Shown here piece by piece: positions 1 to 14,600 of a DNA stretch of 64,000 bases. The DNA lies in NCBI GenBank assembly GCA_032209605.1, contig JASFXZ010000028.1:2676941-2740940 (forward strand), given 5' to 3'. The stretch's first letter is position 1. Every line of letters begins with the position of its first letter. This stretch comes from Mactromeris polynyma. Its lineage: Eukaryota > Mollusca > Bivalvia > Venerida > Mactridae. Below the pieces are notes generated by a model. The model made no database searches. It saw only the letters and a program-made list of their open reading frames with translations, and was not told the origin of the DNA. The translations under genes were made by a program, and so were the position numbers.

Positions 1-703
1 GGTTAAGATTATTTCTTCTTGGTTATTTTTAAGAAATTACTTTGTTATAATATTTTGATGGTTTAAAAGACTAGTAAATATTTGGTGATTTTTAAATGCT
101 GTACAAGTTACAAGCCATGGTCTATGACCTCAATGGTTTTACTTAGATTATTTCTTACATTGCATGAGCATAGATATGTTATTTATTTAGTAAATTATAA
201 AATATGTATTGATTTAATTAGGTATAGTTTTATTATTTTGCTTCCATTTTATTGCATGATTTAATGTATGATATGTAGCATGATTACCTCCCTTTTGTAG
301 CGTTGTTAGCTGTGGTAGTTTGTATATGTGAACTAAATTACACCTGCATGTTATCGTGCCCCTCTGTGCTTGCGTTTTCCTGCGTGCTGGCGTGTCCCTG
401 CGTGCTTGACTTAACATCCACCCTTGTAGTTCAAAGAACTTTAAGCCAGCTATATACTGCATGCAGCCTTTATAAAAACACATGAACCTTCCAGTGAAGT
501 CCTGCATACTTCTGTCACACACCAAAGTCTTGGTGGTGTCTTACCTCCTGTTAGAATGTTGTAGTTTGTTTCCATGTTTGTATGGATTCTGTAAAAATTG
601 GGTCTGTGGACACATTTGCTGTTGTCTGTGCCTTTTATTGTATAGAACAATATGTTATGTGTAAACTTGATGATGAAGAGTCTGCATGAGTGACAATCAT
701 TTT
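1..703. other. Unassigned sequence before gene 1
   Basis: AT-rich sequence; the short open frames have no recognisable domain and no splice-compatible link to VFT-A. It could be intron of gene 1 or its upstream flank. Confidence 0.4.
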
Positions 704-1531
704 TAGTATAGTAGCATGACTGGTGGTATAGTAGCATGACTGGTGATATAGTAGCATGACTGTTTGTATAGTAGCATGACTGGTGGTATAGTAGCATGAC
801 TGGTGGTATAGTAGCATGACTGTTTGTATAGTAGCATGACTGGTGGTATAGTAGCATGACTGGTGGTATAGTAGCATGACTGGTGGTATAGTAGCATGAC
901 TGGTGGTATAGTAGCATGACTGTTTGTATAGTAGCATGACTGGTGGTATAGTAGCATGACTGGTGGTATAGTAGCATGACTGGTGGTATAGTAGCATGAC
1001 TGGTGGTATAGTAGCATGACTGGTGGTATATTAGCATGACTGGTGGTATAGTAGCATGACTGGTGGTATAGTAGCATGACTGGTGGTATAGTAGCATGAC
1101 TGGTGGTATAGTAGCATGACTGGTGGTATAGTAGCATGACTGGTGGTATAGTAGCATGACTGGTGGTATAGTAGCATGACTGGTGGTATAGTAGCTTGAC
1201 TGGTGGTATAGTAGCATGACTGGTGGTATAGTAGCATGACTGGTGGTATAGAAGCATGACTGGTGGTATAGTATCATGACTGGTGGTATAGTAGCATGAC
1301 TGTTTGTATAGTAGCATGACTGTTTGTATAGTAGCATGACTGTTTGTATAGTAGCATGACTGTTTGTATAGTAGCATGACTGTTTGTATAGTAGCATGAC
1401 TGTTTGTATAGTAGCATGACTGGTGGTATAGTAGCATGACTGGTGGTATAGTAGCATGACTGTTTGTATAGTAGCATGACTGTTTGTATAGTAGCATGAC
1501 TGGTGGTATAGTAGCATGACTGGTGGTATAG
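704..1531. repeat. 20-bp minisatellite, about 41 copies
   Basis: Unit tagtagcatgactggtggta, with a variant that has tgtttg in place of tggtgg. Variants come in runs. Long minus-strand open frames here exist only because the unit lacks stops in those frames. Confidence 0.95.
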
Positions 1532-2524
1532 TTCCTTATATGTCCATGTGTGGATCCAGCAACTTACATTAGGTAGGTCCGGCTCCTGCTTGGAACCCCT
1601 CTTTATTTAAGATAAGATATGGAGAACCCTGTTATGCCAAAATCTCCGAGGTTGGTGGATCCCCTGGTCAAAATGTCCTAGGCCAAAAGGTCCTAGGACG
1701 AAACATCCGTTGGCCAAATCGTCCTACATTCCATCCATTCATTGTGAAGAGAAACTTATGAACAAAGGGGTTACAACCATGGAAATATAGGTCTTAAAAA
1801 ATTGAGATTCAAACCCAATTTGAGTTGAAACCACAGTCATGTTGGAGGCCCAACTATACTAAATATGTCAAATGTTAAATTTAAAAAATGTTCTAGTCCT
1901 TACTGTCTCACAGGGAATTAGTTTGTATTTACATTCACCCTTTAGAACCCCTATTAGTATGTTTATCTTCCAACATGTCACTCGACATTCTCTCCAGGAC
2001 TTCCTCTGTTGTAGCAATGTTGCTCTTGGCTGATTATTGTTGACAATTAGAATTATTGTTTTGCCTGTGAAATGTTTTTAACTAGTTCTGTGCTATAGGG
2101 TCTAATGATGTCTTTTTAAAAAAAGCTAGTCTAGTACACTCCGATATTTAGCGTGTTTTAGTCCCTTCTCCTTGGTTTATCGTGCTTTAAATAAAATAAC
2201 TTCGGTAACTATAAAAACTGAACGGTCCACGTGCCTTCTCAATAGAAATCCAGAATTCTCTTTAAATGGGCATTCATTATGTGGTACAAACATAATTTAA
2301 TTTTAGATCCATTGGTGTTCAATCAGGTGTTAATTTCTGTCTTTGTTTTCATTGCCATTAGAGCATTATGTTAACAATATAGTGTTGTTTCTACTGCAGG
2401 TTAAGAGGGAGACCCATATTTATACCAATCTGGAGTATATCTATTCTGATAGGTAACACAGTGGTTGAGTATAATATTCATGTATCATATACAATTTGTT
2501 CACACAATATATTCCATGTTACAG
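1532..2524. other. Unassigned, probable intron or upstream flank
   Basis: Nothing coding is supported. At about 1660-1730 there is a locally repetitive stretch of near copies of ccaaaatgtcctaggc, probably part of a dispersed repeat. The strand, His and Cys that should open VFT-A were looked for and not found with confidence. Confidence 0.4.
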
Positions 2525-2635
2525 TAATGCAGTCCTATGAAGCTATACGTTGGGCTCTAGACAGATTAAACAAAAAGGATGAAGTTTTGAACGGAGAACT
2601 ACTCAATGATTATTACATTCCTGGTGTAAGAATTG
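2525..2635 (+). CDS. Gene 1 exon 1 (first visible): start of VFT-A
   Basis: Encodes MQSYEAIRWALDRLNKK and on to a YIPGVRIG end, the first helix of a VFT lobe, equivalent to the family pattern EAxxxAxDxIN. The donor GTAAG at 2636 leaves one base (g) that completes Gly in the next exon. The 5' boundary is uncertain: acceptors TTACAG (exon from 2525) and ATGCAG (exon from 2533) both keep the frame. The expected strand with His and Cys that should precede this helix is not convincingly present upstream, so an earlier exon is missing or lies outside the window. Confidence 0.7.
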
Positions 2636-5600
2636 GTAAGTTCTAAACCTATGATCTATTAACAATCAGTCAATTAATCAGCAATGCATCAATCAATTAA
2701 CAATCGATCAATCAATTAACAATCCATCTATCAATTAACAATCCATCAATCAATCAATTATAACCAAGTTTGCTTATGACTTTATTGTTTGGAGTGATTT
2801 ACAACAAACCTGGCTTTGCTTTATACATATTTTTACGAAAATTTCAATATTTTGTCAAAATTACCTCATTTACAAGAATGGCGCAATAGCTGAATAATTC
2901 TTGTCCTGAAATGCTGGTGATTGATATTTTATTCTTAAATTAGATGCATCTGTTGACTGTATCCCCAGATATATGGTCATGTAAAGTGTGCTACCAGCCT
3001 TCAAACTCATCATGGTACTCACTGATTGGCAACCCTTAGTTTATTTGTTTGTCTGTCAATCAGTCATGCTCAATTATTTCTATCAACAAGAAGTAGGCAA
3101 TAAACCCCAGTAATGTACTGTCAATTATACATCACTACATTGTTATGTAACAGGTATGATCGTGGAGGACTATTGTTCCAACCCTACCATGGCAACCATT
3201 GTCGCAGAAAAATTATTTCCACAACTTGGTACTTCCGCTAGAGAATGCCAGAAAAATACAGACAAACTGATTTTAGGTAAGAAATGTCAGTGTAAGGAAA
3301 TGTCAGTGTAAAGGAATCTCGGTGTAAAGGAGTGTTGGTGTAAAGGAGTGTTGGTATAAAGAATGTCAGTGTAAAGAAATGTCAATGTAAAGAACTGACA
3401 GTGTAAACAAATGTCAATGTAAAGAACTGACAGTGTAAACAAATGTCAATGTAAAGAACTGACAGTGTAAACAAATGTCAATGTAAAGAACTGACAGTGT
3501 AAAGAAATGTCAATGTAAAGAACTGACATTGTATACAAATGTCAATGTAAAGAACTGACAGTGTAAAGAAATGTCAATGAAAAGAACTGATATTGTAAAA
3601 GGAATGTCAATGTAAAGAACTGACAGTGTAAAGAAATTTCAATGTAAAGGAATGTCTGTATAGAAATGTTAGTTTAAGGAATGTCAAAGTAGGGAAGAAT
3701 AGGGAATCATGGACAAGGGTTCAGGTGAAGGCTACGTTTTTGATGTGCCAGTGTTATTATTTCCTTGAAAACTGATGTCATGCGTGGGTGTGGCAATTTA
3801 TTTTGATGTTTAGCCAGTCTGTCTGTCTAGCTCAGCTTGGTGATCAGTTTCAAAAATAAAGCATTTGATTGCTTGTTTCTGAGCAACTTTCGTTAGACTG
3901 ACCAATGGCATTGTTTCAATCTGAGATTGGTGTCCAAATGCAGTTTTATTAATTTGAGCAAATCTAAAGTGATTAACCGACATCAGCATTGTTTCACTTG
4001 CATAAAACTCATTTGTTGCTTGCCGTACAAGAACATAGAACTGGTTAGAAACACCAACGCATAGAGAAATATTGAGTTACCACAATATAAACTACTGAAA
4101 AAAAAGAAATAGAAAAAAATATTGGTTAAAATATTTAACTACCTTCATAACAAAAGCTACAGTCTAATGGAGACATAGGGTGTTGTGGGTATGCTAGCTG
4201 GAGACATAGGGTGTTGTGGGTATGCTAGCTGGAAACATAGGGTGTTGTGGGTATGCTAGCTGGAGACATAGGGTGTTGTGGGTATGCTAGCTGGAGACAT
4301 TGGGTGTTGTGGGTATGCTAGCTGGAGACATAGGGTGTTGTGGGTATGCTAGCTGGAGACATAGGGTGTTGTGGGTATGCTAGCTGGAATGTTGTGGGTA
4401 TGCTAGCTGGAATGTTGTGGGTATGCTAGCTGGAATGTTGTGGGTATGCTAGCTGGAATGTTGTGGGTATGCTAGCTGGAATGTTGCAATTTCTTGTTTG
4501 AGAACTTGATATTTTGAATGATACAATGCCTGTGTTTGTTGTATTGTGTTAACTAGAAGGAAGTTGTTACATTGTAGGTATGTTAGGATCCATGAGCAGC
4601 GAAACTGCTAAAGAAGCACATGATTTCGCTAACGCCAACAAACTCCCTTTACTCACGTACACCTCATCAGCACCAGAACTTTCAAACCCTGCGATGTATC
4701 CATACTTGATGAGGACAATTCCTCCAGATGGACCCTTAATGAAGGTAAAGTTGATTTACGACTTATATGTCACTTGAGGTTTGGGCTTAGTGAATACACA
4801 GCTTCACTGCATGGTGCCACTGTGATCTTGGATGTTGTTTCTGTCTCCATATATCACACTTAATCCTCTACCTTTCTGTTGTTGGTGCCACTGTGATCTT
4901 GGATGTTGTTTCTGTCTCCATATATCACACTTAATCCTCTACCTTTCTGTTGTTGGTGCCACTGTGATCTTGGATGTTGTTTCTGTCTCCATATATCACA
5001 CTTAATCCTCTACCTTTCTGTTGTTTGTGCCACTGTGATCTTGGATGTTGTTTCTGTCTCCATATATCAGACTTAATCCTCTACCTTTCTGTTGTTTATG
5101 CCACTGTGATCTTGGATGTTGTTTCTGTCTCCATATATCAGACTTAATCCTCTACCTTTCTGTTGTTTATGCCACTGTGATCTTGGATGTTGTTTCTGTC
5201 TCCATATATCACACTTAATCCTCTACCTTTCTGTTGTTTATGCCACTGTGATCTTGGATGTTGTTTCTGTCTCCATATATCAGACTTAATCCTCTACCTT
5301 TCTGTTGTTTATGCCACTGTGATCTTGGATGTTGTTTCTGTCTCCATATATCACACTTAATCCTCTACCTTTCTGTTGTTTATGCCACTGTGATCTTGGA
5401 TGTTGTTTCTGTCTCCATATATCAGACTTAATCCTCTACCTTTCTGTTGTTTATGCCACTGTGATCTTGGATGTTGTTTCTGTCTCCATATATCAGACTT
5501 AATCCTCTACCTTTCTGTTGTTTATGCCACTGTGATCTTGGATGTTGTTTCTGTCTCCATATATCACACTTAATCCTCTACCTTTCTGTTGTTTATGCCA

Positions 5601-8600
5601 CTGTGATATTGGATGTTGTTTCTGTCTCCATATATCACACTTAATCCTCTACCTTTCTGTTGTTTATGCCACTGTGATCTTGGATGTTGTTTCTGTCTCC
5701 ATATATCAGACTTAATCCTCTACCTTTCTGTTGTTTATGCCACTGTGATCTTGGACGTTGTTTCTGTCTCAATATATCACACTTAATCCTCTACCTTTCT
5801 GTTGTTTATGCCACTGTGATCTTGGATGTTGTTTCTGTCTCCATATATCACACTTAATCCTCTACCTTTCTGTTGTTTATGGAGAATTTTGTAGACTTTT
5901 CAAACATCCATTTTTGGAATTTGCTGTATTTTGTTGATTATAGTATATCACATTTTCTGCAAAAATCCAGTGAAATTGAAAGTGTTTACAGAATATTAAG
6001 ACAATTGTCAAACTGAATTGGTTTATAAGACTCATACTTTGTTTGTATGAATATTAGAAATTCTATTTAAATTGAACTATCCAACTATATGTACAGGGGC
6101 CGTATTCATAAACTTTATGCAACTATATGTACAGGGGCCGTATTCACAAACTTTATGCAACTATATGTACAGGGCCGTATTCACAAACTTTATGCAACTA
6201 TATGTACAGGGGCCGTATTCACAAACTTTATACAACTATATGTACAGGGCCGTATTCATAAACTTTATGCAACTATATGTACAGGGCCGTATTCATAAAC
6301 TTTATGCAACTATATGTACAGGGCCGTATTCATAAACTTTATACAACTATATGTACAGGGCCGTATTCACAAACTTTATGCAACTATATGTACAGGGCCG
6401 TATTCATAAACTTTATGCAACTATATGTACAGGGGCCGTATTCACAAACTTTATACAACTATATGTACAGGGGCTGTTTACGTATTCACAATCTTTATAC
6501 AACTATATGTACAGGGGCTGTATACGTATTCACAATCTTTATACAACTATATGTACAGGGGCTGTATATGTATTCACAAACTTTATACAACTATATGTAC
6601 AGGGGCTGTATACGTATTCACAATCTTTATACAACTATATGTACAGGGGATGTATACGTATTCACAAACTTTATACAACTATATGTACAGGGGCTGTATA
6701 CGTATTCACAAACTTTATACAACTATATGTACAGGGGCTGTATACGTATTCACAAACTTTATACAACTATATGTACAGGGGCTGTATACGTATTCACAAA
6801 CTTTATACAACTATATGTACAGGGGCTGTATACGTATTCACAAACTTTATACAACTATATGTACAGGGGCTGTATACGTATTCACAAACTTTATACAACT
6901 ATATGTACAGGGGCTGTATACGTATTCACAAACTTTATACAACTATATGTACAGGGGCTGTATACGTATTCACAAACTTTATACAACTATATGTACAGGG
7001 GCTGTATACGTATTCACAATCTTTATACAACTATATGTACAGGGGCTGTATACGTATTCACAATCTTTATACAACTATATGTACAGGGGCTGTATACGTA
7101 TTCACAAGCTTTATACAACTATATGTACAGGGGCTGTATACGTATTCACAAACTTTATACAACTATATGTACAGGGGCTGTATACGTATTCACAATCTTT
7201 ATACAACTATATGTACAGGGGCTGTATACATATTCACAATCTTTATACAACTATATGTACAGGGGATGTATACGTATTCACAATCTTTATACAACTATAT
7301 GTACAGGGGCTGTATATGTATTCACAAGCTTTATACAACTATATGTACAGGGGATGTATACGTATTCACAATCTTTATACAACTATATGTACAGGGGCTG
7401 TATATGTATTCACAAGCTTTATACAACTATATGTACAGGGGATGTATACGTATTCACAATCTTTATACAACTATATGTACAGGGGCTGTATATGTATTCA
7501 CAAGCTTTATACAACTATATGTACAGGGGATGTATACGTATTCACAAACTTTATACAACTATATGTACAGGGGCTGTATACGTATTCACAATCTTTATAC
7601 AACTATATGTACAGGGGCTGTATACGTATTCACAATCTTTATACAACTATATGTACAGGGGCTGTATACGTATTCACAATCTTTATACAACTATATGTAC
7701 AGGGGATGTATACGTATTCACAAACTTTATACAACTATATGTACAGGGGCTGTATACGTATTCACAATCTTTATACAACTATATGTACAGGGGCTGTATA
7801 CGTATTCACAATCTTTATACAACTATATGTACAGGGGCTGTATATGTATTCACAATCTTTATACAACTATATGTACAGGGGATGTATATGTATTCACAAT
7901 CTTTATACAACTATATGTACAGGGGATGTATACGTATTCACAAACTTTATACAACTATATGTACAGGGGCTGTATACGTATTCACAATCTTTATACAACT
8001 ATATGTACAGGGGATGTATACGTATTCACAAACTTTATACAACTATATGTACAGGGGCTGTATACGTATTCACAATCTTTATACAACTATATGTACAGGG
8101 GCTGTATACGTATTCACAATCTTTATACAACTATATGTACAGGGGCTGTATACGTATTCACAATCTTTATACAACTATATGTACAGGGGATGTATACGTA
8201 TTCACAAACTTTATACAACTATATGTACAGGGGCCGTATTTACAAACTTTATACAACTATATGTACAGGGGCTGTATATGTATTCACAATCTTTATACAA
8301 CTATATGTACAGGGGATGTATATGTATTCACAATCTTTATACAACTATATGTACAGGGGCTGTATATGTATTCACAATCTTTATACAACTATATGTACAG
8401 GGGCTGTATATGTATTCACAATCTTTATACAACTATATGTACAGGGGCTGTATATGTATTCACAATCTTTATACAACTATATGTACAGGGGCTGTATATG
8501 TATTCACAATCTTTATACAACTATATGTACAGGGGATGTATACGTATTCACAATCTTTATACAACTATATGTACAGGGGCTGTATACGTATTCACAATCT

Positions 8601-11600
8601 TTATACAACTATATGTACAGGGGCTGTATACGTATTCACAATCTTTATACAACTATATGTACAGGGGATGTATACGTATTCACAAACTTTATACAACTAT
8701 ATGTACAGGGGCTGTATACGTATTCACAAACTTTATACAACTATATGTACAGGGGCTGTATATGTATTCACAAACTTTATACAACTATATGTACAGGGGC
8801 TGTATACGTATTCACAAACTTTATACAACTATATGTACAGGGGCTGTATACGTATTCACAATCTTTATACAACTATATGTACAGGGGCTGTATATGTATT
8901 CACAATCTTTATACAACTATATGTACAGGGGCTGTATACGTATTCACAAACTTTATACAACTATATGTACAGGGGCTGTATATGTATTCACAATCTTTAT
9001 ACAACTATATGTACAGGGGCTGTATATGTATTCACAAACTTCGTAAGGCTGAAAGTCAGACTTAGACTATAAAATGTTAAACTTTTCCTCCTACGTTTTT
9101 ATAACAGTATAGATTTTAATAAACATTGGCATGCACAGTGGGTAACAGTAAACATTCATATTTTTGGATCTGAGGAAAACATAAAGCTGGGAAATATTGC
9201 TGTTGTAAATTCTACATGTGAGTTCCTGTCTAAAATGTTGGAGAATAAGGCTCCCGGTAAACATAATACAGTAAAACCTCATTTATTTAAAGACCACCTC
9301 AAATTTAAGAACACAATTTTCAAGTCCATTTTCACTGTTTTGCTCTTTATTTGACCTCAATATGAAGACCAGTTATCAAGGGTCCCAAGGGTGATCTTAT
9401 TATTGAGGTTTTACTGTGTATGGATATCATAAATGCAATGTGTATTATTGATTACAAAAGGATTGTGACTTATACTACGGCTGCTGTACATATTGTTGTC
9501 CGTTGTCTCTTCCGAATGGAGGTTGAAATGAAGCAAAATACGGGCTGCTGGTGTCTTGCTTACATATACATGTAACATTGATTACTTTATGTGATATATA
9601 TGTGTTACTATTTGATATACATGTGTTACTATTTGATAAATATGTGTTACTATTTGATATATATGTGTTACTTTTTTATATATATGTGTTACTATTTGAT
9701 ATATATGTGTGTTACTATTTGATATACATGTGTTACTTTTTTTATATATATGTGTTACTATTTGATATATATGTGTTACTATTTGATATATATGTGTTAC
9801 TTTTTGAAATTTATGTACTTTTTGATATATATGTGTTACTATTTGATATATATGTGTTACTTTTTTTATATATATGTGTTACTATTTGATATATATGTGT
9901 TACTATTTGATATATATGTGTTACTATTTGATATATATGTGTTACTATTTGATATATATGTGTTACTATTTGATATATATGTGTTACTATTTGATATATA
10001 TGTGTTACTATTTGATATATATGTGTTACTATTTGATATATATGTGTTACTATTTGATATATATGTGTTACTTTTTTATATATATGTGTTACTATTTGAT
10101 ATGCATGTGTTACTATTTCAGACTATTGTTGAGTTTATTGGTCAGTTAAAGTGGGACTATGTAGTTGTCGTGTACACAGATAACAGCTATGGTAAAGGTG
10201 CATACAGGGACATTCGTCGTATGCTTGTTGAAGCTGGAGTCTGCCTGACGTCTGCCATTATGACTGATCCCAATGATAACTCTGATGATGCAATGGATAA
10301 TGTGTTTGACCAAATAATGACCACAAACACAACAGGAGTAATCTACCTTGGAAGTTCTCCACAGATTGATGCATTATTGAAGCGTGGGCATGTAAACAAT
10401 GCCGGGAAGCTACAATGGGTTGTAACTGACAGCGTTTCTCTGTCCCATACCTTCCCACAACAAACGTACCCCAGAGGTATGTATGGCCATATGTGAATTG
10501 CGTCCAACTTGTGTGAACTTACAACTTTGCCATTACCAGAAGTATTTCAATTGATATTTCACTTCTTTTGCATTTTGAATATACAATGTATTCTGATCCT
10601 GAGTTTTAACAGCTGTCAATCAATGCTTTGTATCATTTCTCCATGGGTTTTGTATCATTTCTCCATGGGTTTTGTATCATTTCTCCATGGGTTTTGTATC
10701 ATTTCTCCATGGGTTTTGTATCATTTCTCCGTGGGTTTTGTATCATTTCTCCATGGGTTTTGTATCATTTCTCCGTGGGTTTTGTATCATTTCTCCGTGG
10801 GTTTTGTATCATTTCTCCATGGGTTTTGTATCATTTCTCCATCAGGGTTTTGTATCATTTCTCCATGGATTTTGTATCATTTCTCCATGGATTTTGTATC
10901 ATTTCTCCATGGATTTTGTATCATTTCTCCATGGATTTTGTATCATTTCTCCGTGGGTTTTGTATTGTTTCCATACTTGATTTGAATAACTGTTAATCCA
11001 GTGTTTATTTGAATGCAGTTTTGTATATCGCATATTTTTCTATCAATTATCACGTTTATATCTAGGTTTGATTTCGTTCATATCTAGGTTTGATTTCGGT
11101 TGTGCCTGCTGGAAGAAAGGTTATTGAATTTGAAGATCACTGGGTCAGAATTGATAATAATTATCCTTCACCCGAAAATCCATGGTACCGTAGTCAGTAC
11201 ATGAAAAAGAATGCTTGTCGTCTGCCTGGAGCCACCAACTCGGAATACACAACTGATTGTCCCTTTAGGACTGAAACCCAACGTAGAAATGACTTTGTTC
11301 AGGACCAGTTTGTTGAGCCCGCCGTTCATGGTGTCTTCACATACGCTCGTGCATTGAAGAAAGCACACACAGACTTGTGTGGCGGCACCCCAGGAATGTG
11401 TGCATCTTTACGTCAACTGTCCACATCAGAATTCTATACCACATATATGCGTGACATCGACTTTACATACGGTAAAGCTGAGAGAGTGGAAAGTCTTGCT
11501 TCCTTCAGTTTGGATCCATACCGAGCTGCTGCACGTGTTCAGTTCCAGGGTAACGATATGACAAATCCATCGTTTGAAGTATACAACTTCAATGATTACC

Positions 11601-14600
11601 CATACGGAGACTCATTCAAATTCAAGAGTGTAAGGAAAGAAAGTTATTCTTAATATATTATGTTAATCTTGAATTCTGAAAGCTAGATAATCTTATTTTC
11701 TATCAAAATATTTCAAGTAGTAATTTTGAGAAAATAGCATGTTACATGTTAATGCCTTCATACAGATGTGTTCTAAAACACTGCATTGTAACTTTTCTAA
11801 AAGGTTTCTTTGAACAGCAAAACTTGAGTCTAATACAGATATTTCCTATGCTAGCCCAAAATATCATATATCAAAGTCAATATATTATGTTGAAAGCCAA
11901 TTTTGGTGCATTGTCATATATATGGAGAACTATGGTGGAATATGTTTATTCAGTCAAAAGTAACGTGGACAAAAGTGAAATAAGAACTTACTGAGGTGTC
12001 AAAGTCATTCAAAATTTAAAACAATAGATAAAGGAAATGTTGCATATATTTTGTTTTATAAGTAGCAGTCTGCGGGTCAGTAAGGTCTGCTGGTCAGTAA
12101 GGTCTGTTGCTGGTCAGTAAGGTCTGCTGGTCAGTAAGGTCTGCCGGTCAGTAAGGTCTGCGGGTCAGTTAGGGCTGCTGGTCAGTTAGGGCTGCTGGTC
12201 AGTAAGGTCTGTTGCTGGTCAGTAAGGTCTGCTGGTCAGTAAGGTCTGTTGGTCAGTAAGGTCTGCTGGTCAGTAAGGTCTGCGGGTCAGTTAGGGCTGC
12301 TGGTCAGTAAGGTCTGCCGGTCAGTAAGGTCTGCGGGTCAGTAAGGTCTGCTGGTCAGTAAGGTCTGCTGGTCAGTAAGGTCTGCTGGTCAGTAAGGTCT
12401 GTTGCTGGTCAGTAAGGTCTGCCGGTCAGTAAGGTCTGCTGGTCAGTAAGGTCTGCTGGTAGTTGATGGAATATAATGTTGTTTGATATATTTTAATTGT
12501 TTATGCACCTTTTTTTAAGAATTAGGGATACTTGTCGATATTGCATGGATTTCTAAAGATTATGTGAATGGCATGTGTGATACATCTGTCTTCGACATTG
12601 GACCCATGACTGTTTTTTTTTCGGCTTAGCTGAATAATACTGATTTTGACCTTCATTTTAGACCAATCAAATATTGTATATTGAAGTGCGTTGTTTAAAT
12701 ATGCAACAAATTAGACAATTTGATTGGTTCATATTTTAAACGGAGTGGCACCAAACGTTGTGTCTCGAAAAGATTATTCACTTGCCCGTAGCATACCCCT
12801 CTGGCGAAATCTGAGTTCTGAATGAGGGCGATTCTTCAGACATCATTCTTTCTACACTGTTTATCTTTTTTAAAGATATTTCTTGCTTGAACCTAATTGC
12901 TTTTTAATTGCTTGTGAAACATTTGACATTTACAGATTGCGACATATATCAATAACTTGTTGGAAATTGTCACATCTCGTATGAGATTCTACAATGAGCC
13001 CAGAGATGATGTACTCACCTATGTACCTGCCTCTGAATGTCCCACAGATCCCTGTGAACCCTGCTTGGGAGCCTTCATAGACTCCAAATATGTCTACATT
13101 CCAGGTTGGTGTATTAACTGATACCACTTAAAACCACAGGTCTTTGTTTTCTGTCTAATACATTTACAGTAAAACTTCAATAATATGACCACATTTGGAC
13201 CCTTGAAAATAGGTCTTAATATTGAGGTGGTCTTAATATCAAGGTTGAATAAAGAGCAATACAGTGAAAATGGACTTGATAATTCAAATGTTCATGTCTG
13301 GTCATTTCAAGTGACAGTCATTAAACTATCAGTTATTGATATGTATTTCATGTATTTTATATAACTGAACTGAAGAATTTAACACCGAAAGGATAGTGAT
13401 CAAAATGGAATTGAGAAACACTCATATTAATGTGGTCCTTCTTCTGCAAAGTTCAAATGTTTGTTCAAATAATACAGACAGAAAAAATCTGCCAATGTCC
13501 ATGTGTCAAGTTTGAACATGAACAAAACTTATTTACTAACAGTAACACCTCACTTAAAGACTACTTCAATAATAAGACCACCTCAAAATTAAGAACACAA
13601 TTTTCAAGTCCATTTCCCCAATTTTGCATTTTATTCAACCTCAGTATTAAGACCACCTCAATAATAAGACCAGGTTTAAAGGGTCCAGTGATCATATTAT
13701 TGAGGTTTTACTGTACTTAGTTTTCTTGTTCTAAAGTTCATCAGCATTTTAAAATACCTGGATTCATGCTTTAAGTACATGTATTTGAAACATTGTATTA
13801 AAGTTTTCTCAAAGTTGGACTTATTAATAATAATTACTAACAAATACCTCTACACAAATGAAGAAGGTTCTGTTCAAATGGCAGGTGAGTACAACATGAG
13901 CTTGAGTTGTGCATTTACATGTACTGTGAATTATGCGACTTTTTCAGGTGATGTTGTGATTAATGCTGCCTTTAGCATTCACTGGCCGGGAACCGGCCCT
14001 ATTTCCTGTGGAGAGTTCATGAAAACCACCCAGCAAGGGATCCAATATATGGAGGCCTTTATTTATGCTGTCAACTACGTGAATACACAAATCAGTCCAA
14101 GGTATGATACAGTTACACTATTATTTCGAACTCTTTATGCAGGGGCGGATCCAGGATTTGTGCAGGGGAGGGTTGGTCCTAACTTTTTGGTAATTTTTTG
14201 GTTTTGCTCAAGACATACTAAACAGCAATGTTACATGTTTATTAGTATAATAATGTGTGTCCAAATATCTATGGACAATGTTTGAATACATATATATAAA
14301 TATGTGAGTGAGAACAGTACAAGTTATACTATAATGTAACAGTTATACATTGCCATTGTAACGGTCAACATAAGGTAGGACATGAAGCGGTTGACCTTTG
14401 GCCCTGGTTCCCTAGTCTAAAATTCGCCTGGGTATGTGGGTAATGGTGCGTTATCTGGTGATATCTGACCTAATAACTAGCCAAATTTTTCTTTAAGGCC
14501 ATAGAAATAAAACGACACTGTGACTTTGATGTACATTATGTATTTCATTGTTACAATTGTAATGGTAGGGTATATACATGGGTACCCTCCCACCACAATC

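Noticed and set aside
450..1517. Long minus-strand open frames (up to 355 codons)
   Set aside because: Consist of the 20-bp unit repeated; no splice logic, domain or non-repeat conservation.
2400..2452. Possible exon before exon 1 (CTGCAG to GTAACA)
   Set aside because: Phase could fit, but the peptide (LRGRPIFIPIWS) lacks the His and Cys expected at the start of a VFT.
6072..9072. Three overlapping open frames of about 870-930 codons
   Set aside because: Same repeat read in three frames; amino-acid repeat LYNYMYRG has no codon-level sign of selection.
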